Shown here piece after piece: positions 8,845 to 17,391 of a stretch of 44,277 nucleotides of DNA. Numbering within the stretch: the first letter of the stretch is position 1; the number at the start of each line of letters is the position of its first letter. Both the position numbers and the translations under genes were made by a program. Source of the DNA: an uncultured Pelagibacteraceae bacterium. GTDB lineage: Bacteria > Pseudomonadota > Alphaproteobacteria > Pelagibacterales > Pelagibacteraceae. Under the pieces are notes generated by a model. It made no database searches. It saw nothing but the letters and a program-made list of their open reading frames with translations, and was not told the origin of the DNA. The stretch covers positions 1 to 44,277 of the forward strand of contig CABXOW010000001.1 of NCBI GenBank assembly GCA_902513955.1, in the 5' to 3' direction.

Positions 8845-9896
8845 GATTTTACTCTAATTCCATTTTCATCAAATACGAAAATATCTATTGAATTAAAACC
8901 AATTATATTTTTTATCGTGTGGTGACTTGGGATTTTTGCACTAATTTCATATTGATCGATCTTGATATAGGCAATTTTTTCATTACCTAAGTTTTCAATC
9001 AAATCTACTTTTGGATTAAACTTATATTCACTATTTTCAGAAACATTAAAGTGTTCTGGTCTTAATCCAAAATAATAGTTTTTTGTGGAAAAATTAATTC
9101 CTTCAATTTTAACTACATTTCCTAAAAATTTAATTTCATTATTAGAAATAATATTATCACTAGTAATTTTTAAAATATTCATTTTTGGAGTACCGATAAA
9201 TTGAGCTACAAAAACATTTGATGGATTGCTATATATTTCATCTGGAGTTCCAACTTGTTCAATATTTCCATGATTCAAAATAACTATCCTGTCAGCTAAA
9301 GTCATAGCCTCAACTTGGTCGTGGGTCACATAAATCATATTTGTTTTTATTTGGTTGTGAAGTTTTGAAATCTCAACCCTCATCTCAGCTCTTAATGCTG
9401 CATCAAGGTTTGATAATGGCTCATCAAATAAGAATATTTTTGGATTTCTTGTGATCGCTCTTCCAATTGCAACTCTTTGTCTTTGACCGCCAGATAGTTG
9501 TTTGGGTTTTCTCTCTAATAATTCTTCAATTTTTAAAATCTTTGCAGCTTGTATAACTTTTTTTTCAATTTCTTCTTTAGGTCTTTTTTCTATTTTTAAG
9601 CCAAAGGACATATTCTCATACACATTCATATGTGGATATAAAGCATAAGATTGAAAAACCATTGCAGTTTCTCTTTTCGATGGGTGTAACTCATTAATTA
9701 ATTGGTCATTAATAAATATCTCCCCTTCATCAATTTGCTCCAATCCTGCAATCATTCTTAATAAAGTAGATTTTCCACAGCCAGAAGGTCCGACCAAAAC
9801 TAAAAATTCATCTTCTTTACCCTCAAGATTGAAATTATTTATAATTTTATTATCTCCAAATGATTTATGAATATTGGTAAATTTTATATTAGACAT
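8841..9896 (-). CDS. CUT1-type ABC importer ATPase (UgpC/MalK class)
   Basis: A 351-residue ATPase with Walker A GPSGCGKST (36-44), signature LSGGQ (134-138), Walker B FLFDEP (155-160) and H-loop H192. A regulatory OB-fold tail contains FGLRPEHF, as in MalK and UgpC. These ATPases serve carbohydrate-type importers with a separate binding protein and two permeases. Exactly those parts are encoded at 14192-17378 without an ATPase of their own, so this is almost certainly their energising subunit, placed on the opposite strand. Its start overlaps the stop of the tandem-SnoaL gene by one base, tying the two together transcriptionally. Confidence 0.88.
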   Translation of the reverse strand: MSNIKFTNIHKSFGDNKIINNFNLEGKEDEFLVLVGPSGCGKSTLLRMIAGLEQIDEGEIFINDQLINELHPSKRETAMVFQSYALYPHMNVYENMSFGLKIEKRPKEEIEKKVIQAAKILKIEELLERKPKQLSGGQRQRVAIGRAITRNPKIFLFDEPLSNLDAALRAEMRVEISKLHNQIKTNMIYVTHDQVEAMTLADRIVILNHGNIEQVGTPDEIYSNPSNVFVAQFIGTPKMNILKITSDNIISNNEIKFLGNVVKIEGINFSTKNYYFGLRPEHFNVSENSEYKFNPKVDLIENLGNEKIAYIKIDQYEISAKIPSHHTIKNIIGFNSIDIFVFDENGIRVKS

Positions 9897-10984
9897 TATA
9901 ATTTTTTAATTAGTTCAAAAATATCAACTCCAATTTGATTTAAAATATGAGCTATGTCAATTGGAACCCAGTTCTCTCTTATTTTTCCTTCATCATGATG
10001 ATAAAAATCCATTACTCTCATTGTAACATTTTTATTATTTGGAGGATATCCCAACCAATCATTAGAGCCATATGTGGCTTGTATACTGTGCCATCCAGCA
10101 GTTAGAGAAAATTTTCCATCTCCTAATTCAGAATAATGACCTAGTTTCCAGTAATTCCTTTCTTTGAAGGTCTTTCTAAAAGGAAGTTGATGATAATCAA
10201 CGAAACCCTCTAAAGATCTTGCGGTCCCTATCCCACTTGGCCCATACCAAATCATTTTATCATGCCAAAACTCTGCTTGTGGATGATCGATTAATTTTGA
10301 TTTTAAATCTTCGTCTGAATTAGTATTTAGTTCAGGTTTAATATTTAAACTTCTTTGCATAGTAAGGGCTTGCTCTAAATTTAATTTTGAAATATTAAAA
10401 TCTTTTTCAAAGAAATTTACACCATCGGTATTTATTGGATTTAACCAATTACCTTCAGCTCCTCTTGATTTGTGAATAGGAAAAACTCCTGTTTGAAATA
10501 TTAAGTCGATAACATCTATTAGGATATGGCTTTCTACTATTTTATCATTTTTAAGTTCGTGTATTTCACAACATCTCAAATTAACCATTTTATTATTGGG
10601 CTTAATTCCAAGCCATTCTTTCTTAAAAATTCCAGAAAGTGTAGAGATTGAAGCAACTTGTATTTTATCTCTGAAAGCTCCCCCAATGATAAGTTGTGTT
10701 CTTCTTTCTAAATCTGGAAAAGACTCAAATAAAGGCAACCAATAATTTTCTTTAAATTGATCAAGACCAATAAACTCATTAATAGGGTGAAAACAATTAA
10801 CTTTGATATCTTTAGCAAAGTACTTATTTAAATTATCATCTAGCTTAGATTTTCCAGAATGAACTATGTCTGTTAAATAATTTTTTACTTTTTGTTTGTT
10901 TTTGTAATTTTCTTCAGGGGTAATAATAATATTTTTTATGTCTTCCTGCCCTTTAAGTCCTGTGTCAAAATTTTCAATTTTCAT
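9896..10984 (-). CDS. Tandem SnoaL/NTF2-like domain protein
   Basis: A 362-residue soluble protein with two NTF2-like (SnoaL, ester cyclase) folds: roughly 30-165 and 215-360. Each shows the pattern of a conserved W or F patch, a GI-x-G or GxW segment and a late charged IRENWVPIDI-type strand (near 340). The second half contains YGPSGIGTARSLEGFVDYHQ, characteristic of SnoaL-like ester-cyclase proteins. Such folds often cyclise, isomerise or hydrate small substrates, but the specific reaction is unknown. It is the first gene of a leftward operon with the ABC ATPase and is divergent, across only 38 bases, from the cupin gene. A related two-domain protein is encoded at 11967, suggesting they act on the same or successive intermediates. 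Confidence 0.72.
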   Translation of the reverse strand: MKIENFDTGLKGQEDIKNIIITPEENYKNKQKVKNYLTDIVHSGKSKLDDNLNKYFAKDIKVNCFHPINEFIGLDQFKENYWLPLFESFPDLERRTQLIIGGAFRDKIQVASISTLSGIFKKEWLGIKPNNKMVNLRCCEIHELKNDKIVESHILIDVIDLIFQTGVFPIHKSRGAEGNWLNPINTDGVNFFEKDFNISKLNLEQALTMQRSLNIKPELNTNSDEDLKSKLIDHPQAEFWHDKMIWYGPSGIGTARSLEGFVDYHQLPFRKTFKERNYWKLGHYSELGDGKFSLTAGWHSIQATYGSNDWLGYPPNNKNVTMRVMDFYHHDEGKIRENWVPIDIAHILNQIGVDIFELIKKL

Positions 10985-11022
10985 ATATAAAACACTTATA
11001 TTTAATTATAATAATAAATATT
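10985..11022. promoter_or_regulatory. 38-base divergent promoter region, possibly near-leaderless
   Basis: Only 38 bases separate the divergent start codons at 10984 and 11023. A TATAAT at 11007-11012 ends 10 bases before the rightward ATG, and a TATAAG on the minus strand (11000-10995) ends 10 bases before the leftward ATG. If used, both transcripts would have leaders of only a few bases. Neither gene has a Shine-Dalgarno sequence. The sequence is nearly pure A/T, so the boxes are suggestive only. Confidence 0.35.
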
Positions 11023-11967
11023 ATGACTGATAAAATTGCAAGATTTAATGAACTTACACCAAGCACATTACCATTTGTTGAAGGAAGAATAGAAGGTCAT
11101 AAAGAGAGAAAAAATTATTCAATTGTAGGTCCTGGTGTTGCAGAAGACAGTCAACAGTCTATCAAGATATCAAAGCCTCATGGGTATAACCTTGGTGCAG
11201 TTAGAGCTAATCCAAAAAATGGTTCGGGACTGCACAGTCACACTACTGCAGAAGTTTTTTTAATTTACTCGGGTAAATGGAGATTTTATTGGGGGGCAGA
11301 TGGAAAAAATCAAATAATTTTATGTAAAGGAGATCTTATTTCAATGCCTACCAACATGTTCAGAGGTTTTGAAAATGCTGGCGATGAAGAAGGTTTAATT
11401 TTTGTTGTATTAGGTAATGATGATCCAGGAATAATAACTTGGGTTCCAAGTGTTTTAATAAAAGCTAAAGAAACTGGACTAGCTTTATTAGATGACAATT
11501 CATTAATTGATTTAAACAAAAGTGAAATACCTCCTAATAGAAAACTACTAGAACCTATAACAAGTGAAATGCTTCAGCAGTTTGACAACTACGAAATAAA
11601 TGAAATTGAGAAGTATATTTGTAGATTTAAAAATCAAACTAATCATGAGGTTGATTTAAATAATGAAATTAAAATAATTCAAATTATAGGGAATAATTTT
11701 TGCAATAAAACCTATAGCCCTTTAATTAATCATGTCACTGGTTTTAATTTAAGTATTTTAAAAACTAAAAAGGGTCAAATTGAAGATTTAATCTTTGACA
11801 AACCAACTATTCTATTTTCACAAAAAGGAAATTGGAAAATTACAGTAGAAGAAAATGAATTTAATATTAACTCAAAAGATACATTTTCTATTCCTTTAAA
11901 TTCAAAAATAAGCATTTCTGTTGATAATAATGAAGACTGTTTTTTAAATTGTGTAAGTAAATCTTAA
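11023..11967 (+). CDS. Cupin-domain protein
   Basis: A 314-residue protein with a clear N-terminal cupin domain. Motif 1, GSGLHSHTTAEVFLIYSGKW (near residues 68-87), supplies the two histidines and glutamate of a metal site. Motif 2 (KGDLISMPTNMFRGFENAG) lacks the usual final histidine, so the metal site may be atypical or three-liganded. The C-terminal half looks like a second, degenerate cupin (ILFSQKGNWKITVEENEF). Cupins may be dioxygenases, isomerases, lyases or sensors, and I cannot choose among them. It starts the rightward arm of the cluster and overlaps the next tandem-SnoaL gene by one base (TAATG), so it is probably part of the same pathway. Confidence 0.75.
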   Translation: MTDKIARFNELTPSTLPFVEGRIEGHKERKNYSIVGPGVAEDSQQSIKISKPHGYNLGAVRANPKNGSGLHSHTTAEVFLIYSGKWRFYWGADGKNQIILCKGDLISMPTNMFRGFENAGDEEGLIFVVLGNDDPGIITWVPSVLIKAKETGLALLDDNSLIDLNKSEIPPNRKLLEPITSEMLQQFDNYEINEIEKYICRFKNQTNHEVDLNNEIKIIQIIGNNFCNKTYSPLINHVTGFNLSILKTKKGQIEDLIFDKPTILFSQKGNWKITVEENEFNINSKDTFSIPLNSKISISVDNNEDCFLNCVSKS

Positions 11968-12935
11968 TGAAGGGATTTAATAAAAAATATAAAGATTTTC
12001 CAGATTATATTTTAAAAATCACTAAACAAATTTGGGAAGAAAAAAATGTTGATTCTATTAGTGAGTTTTATACAGAAAACATTCCTGTTAGATCTCCTTT
12101 TGGAATTACTTATGGTAATAAGCCTGTAATAGAAGCTACCTATAATACTTTAAAAGAATTTCCGAACAGACAGTTATTGGGCGAAGATGTTATTTGGAAT
12201 GGTAATGATGATAAAGGTTATCATTCTTCACACAGAATATTAAGTAAAGGAACCCACTTAGGTGATGGTTTTTATGGCAAACCTACTGGTAAAGATATTT
12301 ACTATAGAGTAATAGCTGACTGTGCTTGCAAAGATAACCAAGTCTATGATGAATGGATTGTTAGAGACCAAGGGGCAATGGTAAGGCAAATAGGCTATAC
12401 TCCAAAAGAATTTGCTCAAATTATGATCGAAAAAGAAGGAGGTTTAGGACATGCAAAAAAGCTTTTTGATAAGAATGATCTTAAACCATCAAATTATAAC
12501 CCTCTAGCTGTAGAAATTAATTCTCCAGGTGAAAAATATTCTAAAATATTAAATAAAATTTTTGAAGAAGAATATGATTTTAAAGATTACAACAGAGCTT
12601 CAAGTATCTACTGGCCAGGAAATAAATTAGGTCATGGTAAAGAAGATGTTGCTAAATTATGGAATTCTATAAAAGATATATTTACTGATATCAAATTTAC
12701 AATAGAACATGTTGGATATCTTAATGAACCTAATAAAAATCCTAGAGCTTCTATAAGATGGTTTTTAGAAGGAATACATTCAAAAGATAGTGAAACTTAT
12801 GGTAAAAGAACAAATTCTAAATTATTCATTATGGGTATAAATCATGTAGAGTTAAATCAAGATAAAATTATAAGAGAATGGGTTTTGTTTGATGAAGTTG
12901 CAATTTGGAAACAAATTCTAATGAAGAATAATTAA
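11967..12935 (+). CDS. Second tandem SnoaL/NTF2-like domain protein
   Basis: A 322-residue protein with two NTF2-like domains (about 8-150 and 185-320), architecturally matching the 362-residue protein on the other arm but clearly diverged. The first domain carries the HSSHRILSKGTHLGDGFYG segment and the second has RWFLEGIHSKD followed by IIREWVLFDEVAIWKQ, typical late-strand patterns of the fold. The reaction is not known. Its position between the cupin and a MetE-barrel enzyme, with overlaps or a one-base gap on both sides, implies one operon and one pathway. Confidence 0.72.
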   Translation: MKGFNKKYKDFPDYILKITKQIWEEKNVDSISEFYTENIPVRSPFGITYGNKPVIEATYNTLKEFPNRQLLGEDVIWNGNDDKGYHSSHRILSKGTHLGDGFYGKPTGKDIYYRVIADCACKDNQVYDEWIVRDQGAMVRQIGYTPKEFAQIMIEKEGGLGHAKKLFDKNDLKPSNYNPLAVEINSPGEKYSKILNKIFEEEYDFKDYNRASSIYWPGNKLGHGKEDVAKLWNSIKDIFTDIKFTIEHVGYLNEPNKNPRASIRWFLEGIHSKDSETYGKRTNSKLFIMGINHVELNQDKIIREWVLFDEVAIWKQILMKNN

Positions 12936-12936
12936 A

Positions 12937-14064
12937 ATGACTAAAATTAAAACAACACATGTTGGAAGTTTGCCAAGATCAAATAAACTTTCTGATCTTT
13001 TGTTAAAAAAAGATAAGAGAGAAAAAATAGATTTAGATAATTTTGATACTGTAGTTAAGAATGATGTAAAAAAAATTGTAAAAAGACAGATTGATTTAGG
13101 CATCGATTTTATAAGTGATGGTGAAATGTCAAAGATTAGTTATGCTACTTATGTTAAAGACAGAATAGATGGTTTTTCAGGTGAAAGTGAAAGAAAAGCA
13201 CCAAAAGATCTTGATGATTTTCCATCTTTTAAAGAACGAATAGCAAGAACAGGTGGAACACCAAGTTACACACGACCTTGTTGTACGCATGAATTAAAAA
13301 TTAAAGACACATTGTCTTTAACAAAAGATATCAACAATTTTAAAGAAGCACTTAAAGAAAATAATCATAATCAAGCATTTATGAATGCAGCTTCCCCTGG
13401 TGTAATTTCTGCATTTTTACCAAATAAATTTTATAAAAATGATGACGAGTATTTAAATTCTTTGTCAAAACTTATGAAGTTAGAATATGAAGAGATTGTT
13501 TCTAACGGAATATATTTGCAAATAGATTGTCCTGATCTTGCATTAGCTAGACATATGACATTTAAAGATTTATCTGAAGAGAACTTTTTAAAAAGAGCAG
13601 AAAAACAAATTGAATTTCTTAATCAATCTATAGTAGATATACCCAAATCTAAAATTAGAATGCATATTTGTTGGGGGAACTATGAAGGTCCACACTCACA
13701 CGATATTTCTTTAGAAAAAATTTTACCTTTAATTTTAAAAGCAAATGTAGGAACTTTTTTGCTTGAGTCTTCAAATCCAAGACATTCTCATGAATGGCAA
13801 GCATTCGAAGGAATTAAACTGCCACAAGATAAAATCATAGCTCCAGGGGTTATAGACTCAACAACAAATTTTGTAGAACATCCTGAAGTTGTAAAAAATA
13901 GACTTGTTCAATTCTCAAAAGTTGTTGAAAAGGATCAATTAATGGCTGGAACTGATTGTGGTTTTAGTACTTTTGCTGGATTTGGAAATGTTGATGAAGA
14001 AATAGTTTATAAAAAACTAGAATCTCTTGTAATTGGAACTGAACTTGCTTCTAAAGCCATCTAA
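12937..14064 (+). CDS. MetE C-terminal-barrel (cobalamin-independent methionine synthase-like) zinc enzyme
   Basis: A 375-residue protein made of only the catalytic TIM barrel of the MetE superfamily; full MetE is about twice as long. The zinc-site pattern is present as H243 and C245 (MHICWGNYEGPH) plus C341 (GTDCGFSTFAG), and the N-terminal THVGSLPR is the family signature. Single-barrel relatives include epoxyalkane:coenzyme M transferase and various thiol alkyltransferases, so the likely chemistry is zinc-activated thiolate alkylation or its reverse. A role as the cell's methionine synthase is unlikely because the folate/glutamate-binding N-terminal domain is absent and the gene is embedded in a transporter and SnoaL cluster. 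The substrate is unknown. It starts one base after the preceding stop. Confidence 0.72.
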   Translation: MTKIKTTHVGSLPRSNKLSDLLLKKDKREKIDLDNFDTVVKNDVKKIVKRQIDLGIDFISDGEMSKISYATYVKDRIDGFSGESERKAPKDLDDFPSFKERIARTGGTPSYTRPCCTHELKIKDTLSLTKDINNFKEALKENNHNQAFMNAASPGVISAFLPNKFYKNDDEYLNSLSKLMKLEYEEIVSNGIYLQIDCPDLALARHMTFKDLSEENFLKRAEKQIEFLNQSIVDIPKSKIRMHICWGNYEGPHSHDISLEKILPLILKANVGTFLLESSNPRHSHEWQAFEGIKLPQDKIIAPGVIDSTTNFVEHPEVVKNRLVQFSKVVEKDQLMAGTDCGFSTFAGFGNVDEEIVYKKLESLVIGTELASKAI

Positions 14065-14191
14065 TTTTTTACTTCCCTATTACTTAAAAAAACGACAAAA
14101 TAAACTAATAAAAATACTTTGTAATATTTAATAGAGTTTTATCTATTAATTATTTTAATAAAGAAAGGATAATTAAAGAAAGGTAATAAAT

Positions 14192-15412
14192 ATGAAAAAA
14201 ATATTAATTGCATTATCATTTTTACTATTTGGTACTTATGCAAATGCAGACTGTAATATTAAATCTGGATCAATCAATATATTAGCGAATGATTTCCCAG
14301 CATTAAGAACTCTTGTTGAAACTGCTAAAGAATGTAAAGGAAGTGCTGACTTTAAAGTAACACATTCAGCAGAACACAACAAAATTGCTGTACCGGCATT
14401 AACAGCTAACCCATCAGAATTTTCTGTTAGAGTTGCAGCAAATAGTTCAATAGTTCCATTAATGAATGCTGATTTAATTAGACCTATGAATGATTTAGTT
14501 AAAAAATATGGTAAAGGTATTCAAGACTCACAATTAATTACCATTGATGGAAAAGTTATGGCCGTAGCATTTATGGCTAACACTCAACATTTGTATGTAA
14601 GAACAGATGTATTAAAAGAAAATGGTATATCAACTCCAAAAACTTATGAAGATGTAGTTGCTGCCTCTGAAAAAATTAGAGCTGCAGGAAAAATGAAATA
14701 TCCTTATGCTGCTGCTTACAAAGCTGGCTGGAACCTAGCTGAAGAATTTGTAAACATGTACATAGGTCATGGTGGTGAATTTTTTAAAGCTGGAACTGCA
14801 AAACCAAATGTTAATAACGCTAAAGGCGTAGCAACACTTAACATGTTAAAAAAATTAGCAGATTTAAGTAATCCTGATTATTTAACACATGACAGTGAAG
14901 CTATAAAAGTTGAATGGGAAGCTGGAAATGTTGCTATTATGACATTATGGGCATCAAGATCTGGAACTTTATTAGATGATGAAGGAGATGCAAAAATAAC
15001 AGCTGCAACTAAATTAGTTGCTCCTGCAACAGTTGGTGGTGGAAATATTCCTGCTGCAACACTTTGGTGGGATGGATTTACTCTAGCTAAAAATAGATCT
15101 GATGCAGATGCAGAAGCTTCATTTAGAGCGATGGCTCATGCTGCTTCATCAAAAGAAATGGTTGCAAAAGCTGCTGATCAAGCTGTTTGGTTAGTTGAGG
15201 GTTTTGTGCCTGGTCCTAAATCTGTAGGAGTTATAGAAGCAGTTAAAATGGGAGCAAAACCTTATCCAATGTTACCACAAATGGGATTAATGCATGGTGC
15301 TTTGGGTAGCGAAATTGTTGAATTTTTGCAAGGTAATGAGTCAGCTGAACAAGCTTTAAAAGATGTTGAAGCTGCTTACATGACTAAAGCAAAAGAACAA
15401 GGTTTTCTATAA
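14192..15412 (+). CDS. ABC importer solute-binding protein, family 1 (CUT1 type)
   Basis: A 406-residue periplasmic binding protein with a signal peptide (residues 1-19, ending YANA). The mature region begins DCNIKSGSINIL and has the general extracellular solute-binding family 1 layout, including a late WWDGFTLAKN segment and a C-terminal EAAYMTKAKEQ helix like sugar-binding proteins. The ligand is not predictable; homologous systems carry sugars, glycerol phosphate or polyols. C21 and C48 could form a disulfide. It has a good ribosome binding site (AAAGAAAGG) after a 127-base gap, suggesting its own promoter and high expression. A strong hairpin separates it from its permeases. Confidence 0.85.
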   Translation: MKKILIALSFLLFGTYANADCNIKSGSINILANDFPALRTLVETAKECKGSADFKVTHSAEHNKIAVPALTANPSEFSVRVAANSSIVPLMNADLIRPMNDLVKKYGKGIQDSQLITIDGKVMAVAFMANTQHLYVRTDVLKENGISTPKTYEDVVAASEKIRAAGKMKYPYAAAYKAGWNLAEEFVNMYIGHGGEFFKAGTAKPNVNNAKGVATLNMLKKLADLSNPDYLTHDSEAIKVEWEAGNVAIMTLWASRSGTLLDDEGDAKITAATKLVAPATVGGGNIPAATLWWDGFTLAKNRSDADAEASFRAMAHAASSKEMVAKAADQAVWLVEGFVPGPKSVGVIEAVKMGAKPYPMLPQMGLMHGALGSEIVEFLQGNESAEQALKDVEAAYMTKAKEQGFL

Positions 15413-15426
15413 AATCTAAATAATTT

Positions 15427-15452
15427 AAGTGGGGATTTAATAATCCCCACTT
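15427..15452 (+). promoter_or_regulatory. Strong hairpin between binding-protein and permease genes
   Basis: AAGTGGGGATT (15427-15437) and AATCCCCACTT (15442-15452) form a perfect 11-bp stem around a TAAT loop. There is no following T-run, so it is less likely a full terminator than an mRNA 3'-end stabiliser or partial attenuator. That would leave more binding-protein message than permease message. Confidence 0.7.
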
Positions 15453-15463
15453 ACAAATATCTC

Positions 15464-16492
15464 ATGCCTAATAGAAGTTTTTTCTGGTTTTTTTTACCAG
15501 CTGGATTAGCAATGATTTTATTCATTGGGTTACCTATTATATCAACAGGCATCCAGTCTTTTTACGCTCAACATGATCAGATACTTGTTAAGGTTAAAAA
15601 ATGTGATCCATTTGGTTGCAAAGTGTCCGTTGTTGTTGACCAAGAAGCAACTTCAAAAATTAAAGATGAAAAACCATTGGGTAAGTTTAATGGATTTGGT
15701 ACCTATGTTGACAGAAATCATTTAGCTACTAATCAAGTATCAGAGTTTTGGGGTGAAAGTAAATCAATCGGAGAATTCGTTAGCAAAGTTGGCAATCTTC
15801 CTTTTTACAAAGCTTTGGTTTTCACTTTAACCTATTGTGTAATTGTTACACCATGTGTTCTTCTATTAGGATTTATTATTGCTTTGAGTTTAAATGCAAT
15901 TTCTAGAAAAATTAGAGGTCCACTTATTTTTGGTACAATTTTACCAATGATTGTAACTCCTTTAGTTGGTTCATTAGTTTTATTTTGGATGATTGATGCG
16001 GAAGGAATTATAGGAGCAAATTTACAAATAATGATGAATGATCCTTACCTTTCTGTAAAATCATCAAAATCTTTAACGTGGATTACTATTATAATATATG
16101 GAGTTTGGCATCACTCCCCTTTTGCTTTTGTAGTATTTTATGCGGCTTTACAAACAGTTCCTCAGGAACCATTAGAGGCTTCTATTATTGATGGTGCTTC
16201 AAGATTTCAAAGGGTGAAACATATAGTTTTACCACATATATATCCTGTGGTTACTTTTGTAGCCTTAATTTCATTAATGGATAATTTTAGAGTATTTGAA
16301 CCTATAATAGGTTTTAGTGCTGAAGGTAGCGCTCAATCATTGTCTTGGTTAATTTATGATAATTTAGTTAATGAAGAAGTTATTTTATTTGGCTCCGCTG
16401 CTGCTACTTCAATAATGACCATTATAGGAATTTCAATAATTTTAGCTCCAGTTTTAATTAGAACTTGGAGAGAATTTAGAACCAGTAGATAA
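15464..16492 (+). CDS. CUT1-type ABC permease with large cysteine-containing periplasmic loop
   Basis: A 342-residue MalF/UgpA-type permease with six membrane segments. The EAA loop reads EASIIDGASRFQRVKHIVLPHI (near residues 236-257) and contacts the ATPase. Between membrane segments 1 and 2 lies an unusually long polar stretch (about residues 35-115) with C47 and C52, which would be periplasmic and could touch the binding protein. The ATG is 11 bases after the hairpin downstream of the binding-protein gene. The partner permease begins four bases after its stop. Confidence 0.87.
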   Translation: MPNRSFFWFFLPAGLAMILFIGLPIISTGIQSFYAQHDQILVKVKKCDPFGCKVSVVVDQEATSKIKDEKPLGKFNGFGTYVDRNHLATNQVSEFWGESKSIGEFVSKVGNLPFYKALVFTLTYCVIVTPCVLLLGFIIALSLNAISRKIRGPLIFGTILPMIVTPLVGSLVLFWMIDAEGIIGANLQIMMNDPYLSVKSSKSLTWITIIIYGVWHHSPFAFVVFYAALQTVPQEPLEASIIDGASRFQRVKHIVLPHIYPVVTFVALISLMDNFRVFEPIIGFSAEGSAQSLSWLIYDNLVNEEVILFGSAAATSIMTIIGISIILAPVLIRTWREFRTSR

Positions 16493-16496
16493 AATT

Positions 16497-17378
16497 ATGG
16501 ATTACGGATTAGATAAAAAATCAAATAGTTTAAAAACTTTCAATACTATATTTATAATCATTTGGCTATTAATTGCCTGTTTTCCATTTATTTGGACTTT
16601 TTGGGGATCTTTTAAAGTAAGAGCTGACTTTTTTTCAAGAGCTGATTGGTGGTATGCAATAACAGCCTTTAATACTTTAATTGAAACTGGAGTTAGATTT
16701 ACAACAGAAGCATATAGTGGCGCTTGGTTTGAAGGTGAGTTTTGGAAAGCTTCAAGAAATACAATAATAGTTACTATAAGCGTTGTATCAATATCATTAT
16801 TTCTTGGAACATTAGGTGCATATGCTCTATCCAGATCTACAAAAAATTATGCCTTCTGGATATTGATTATTGCTTTAATTTTTAGAGCAATGCCTCATAT
16901 TACTTTGGTTTCAGGTTATCTCTTTCCTTTTTTTCAATTACAAATTTGGGGAATTTTACCAACAACTATTGTAGTTCTGGTTGCTATAAATCAGCCATTT
17001 ACATTATGGCTATTATATTCTTTTTTTAAAACAGTTCCAAAGGAGCTTGACGAAAGTGCGCTAATTGATGGTTGCTCATATTTTCAAACATTTAGACATA
17101 TTATTATGCCTGTGATGTGGCCTGGAGTTATAACTGCTGGATTATTTAGCTTAATGCTAGCTTACAATGATTTTACTGTAACAGCTTTATTATTAAATCA
17201 AGAAAATCATACAATGGTTCCGAAAATACAAAGTTACCTTGGAACTAATCAACATGAAGGTAATCTAATGTGGGCAGTATCATCCGTTGTCTCAGCTACC
17301 GCACCTTTATTCTTGTTAGTGATGTTTTTTCAAAGACAAATAATAAGTGGTCTAACTGCTGGAGCAGTTAAAGGTTAA
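16497..17378 (+). CDS. CUT1-type ABC permease (MalG/UgpE class)
   Basis: A 293-residue partner permease with six membrane segments and an EAA loop written DESALIDGCSYFQTFRHIIMPVMWP (near residue 185). It probably forms a heterodimer with the preceding permease, energised by the ATPase encoded at 8841-9896. A tryptophan-rich periplasmic loop (residues 48-80) follows the first membrane segment. The gene ends 13 bases before the convergent pseudoazurin gene and closes the rightward arm of the cluster. Confidence 0.87.
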   Translation: MDYGLDKKSNSLKTFNTIFIIIWLLIACFPFIWTFWGSFKVRADFFSRADWWYAITAFNTLIETGVRFTTEAYSGAWFEGEFWKASRNTIIVTISVVSISLFLGTLGAYALSRSTKNYAFWILIIALIFRAMPHITLVSGYLFPFFQLQIWGILPTTIVVLVAINQPFTLWLLYSFFKTVPKELDESALIDGCSYFQTFRHIIMPVMWPGVITAGLFSLMLAYNDFTVTALLLNQENHTMVPKIQSYLGTNQHEGNLMWAVSSVVSATAPLFLLVMFFQRQIISGLTAGAVKG

Positions 17379-17391
17379 TATTTCAAATAAA

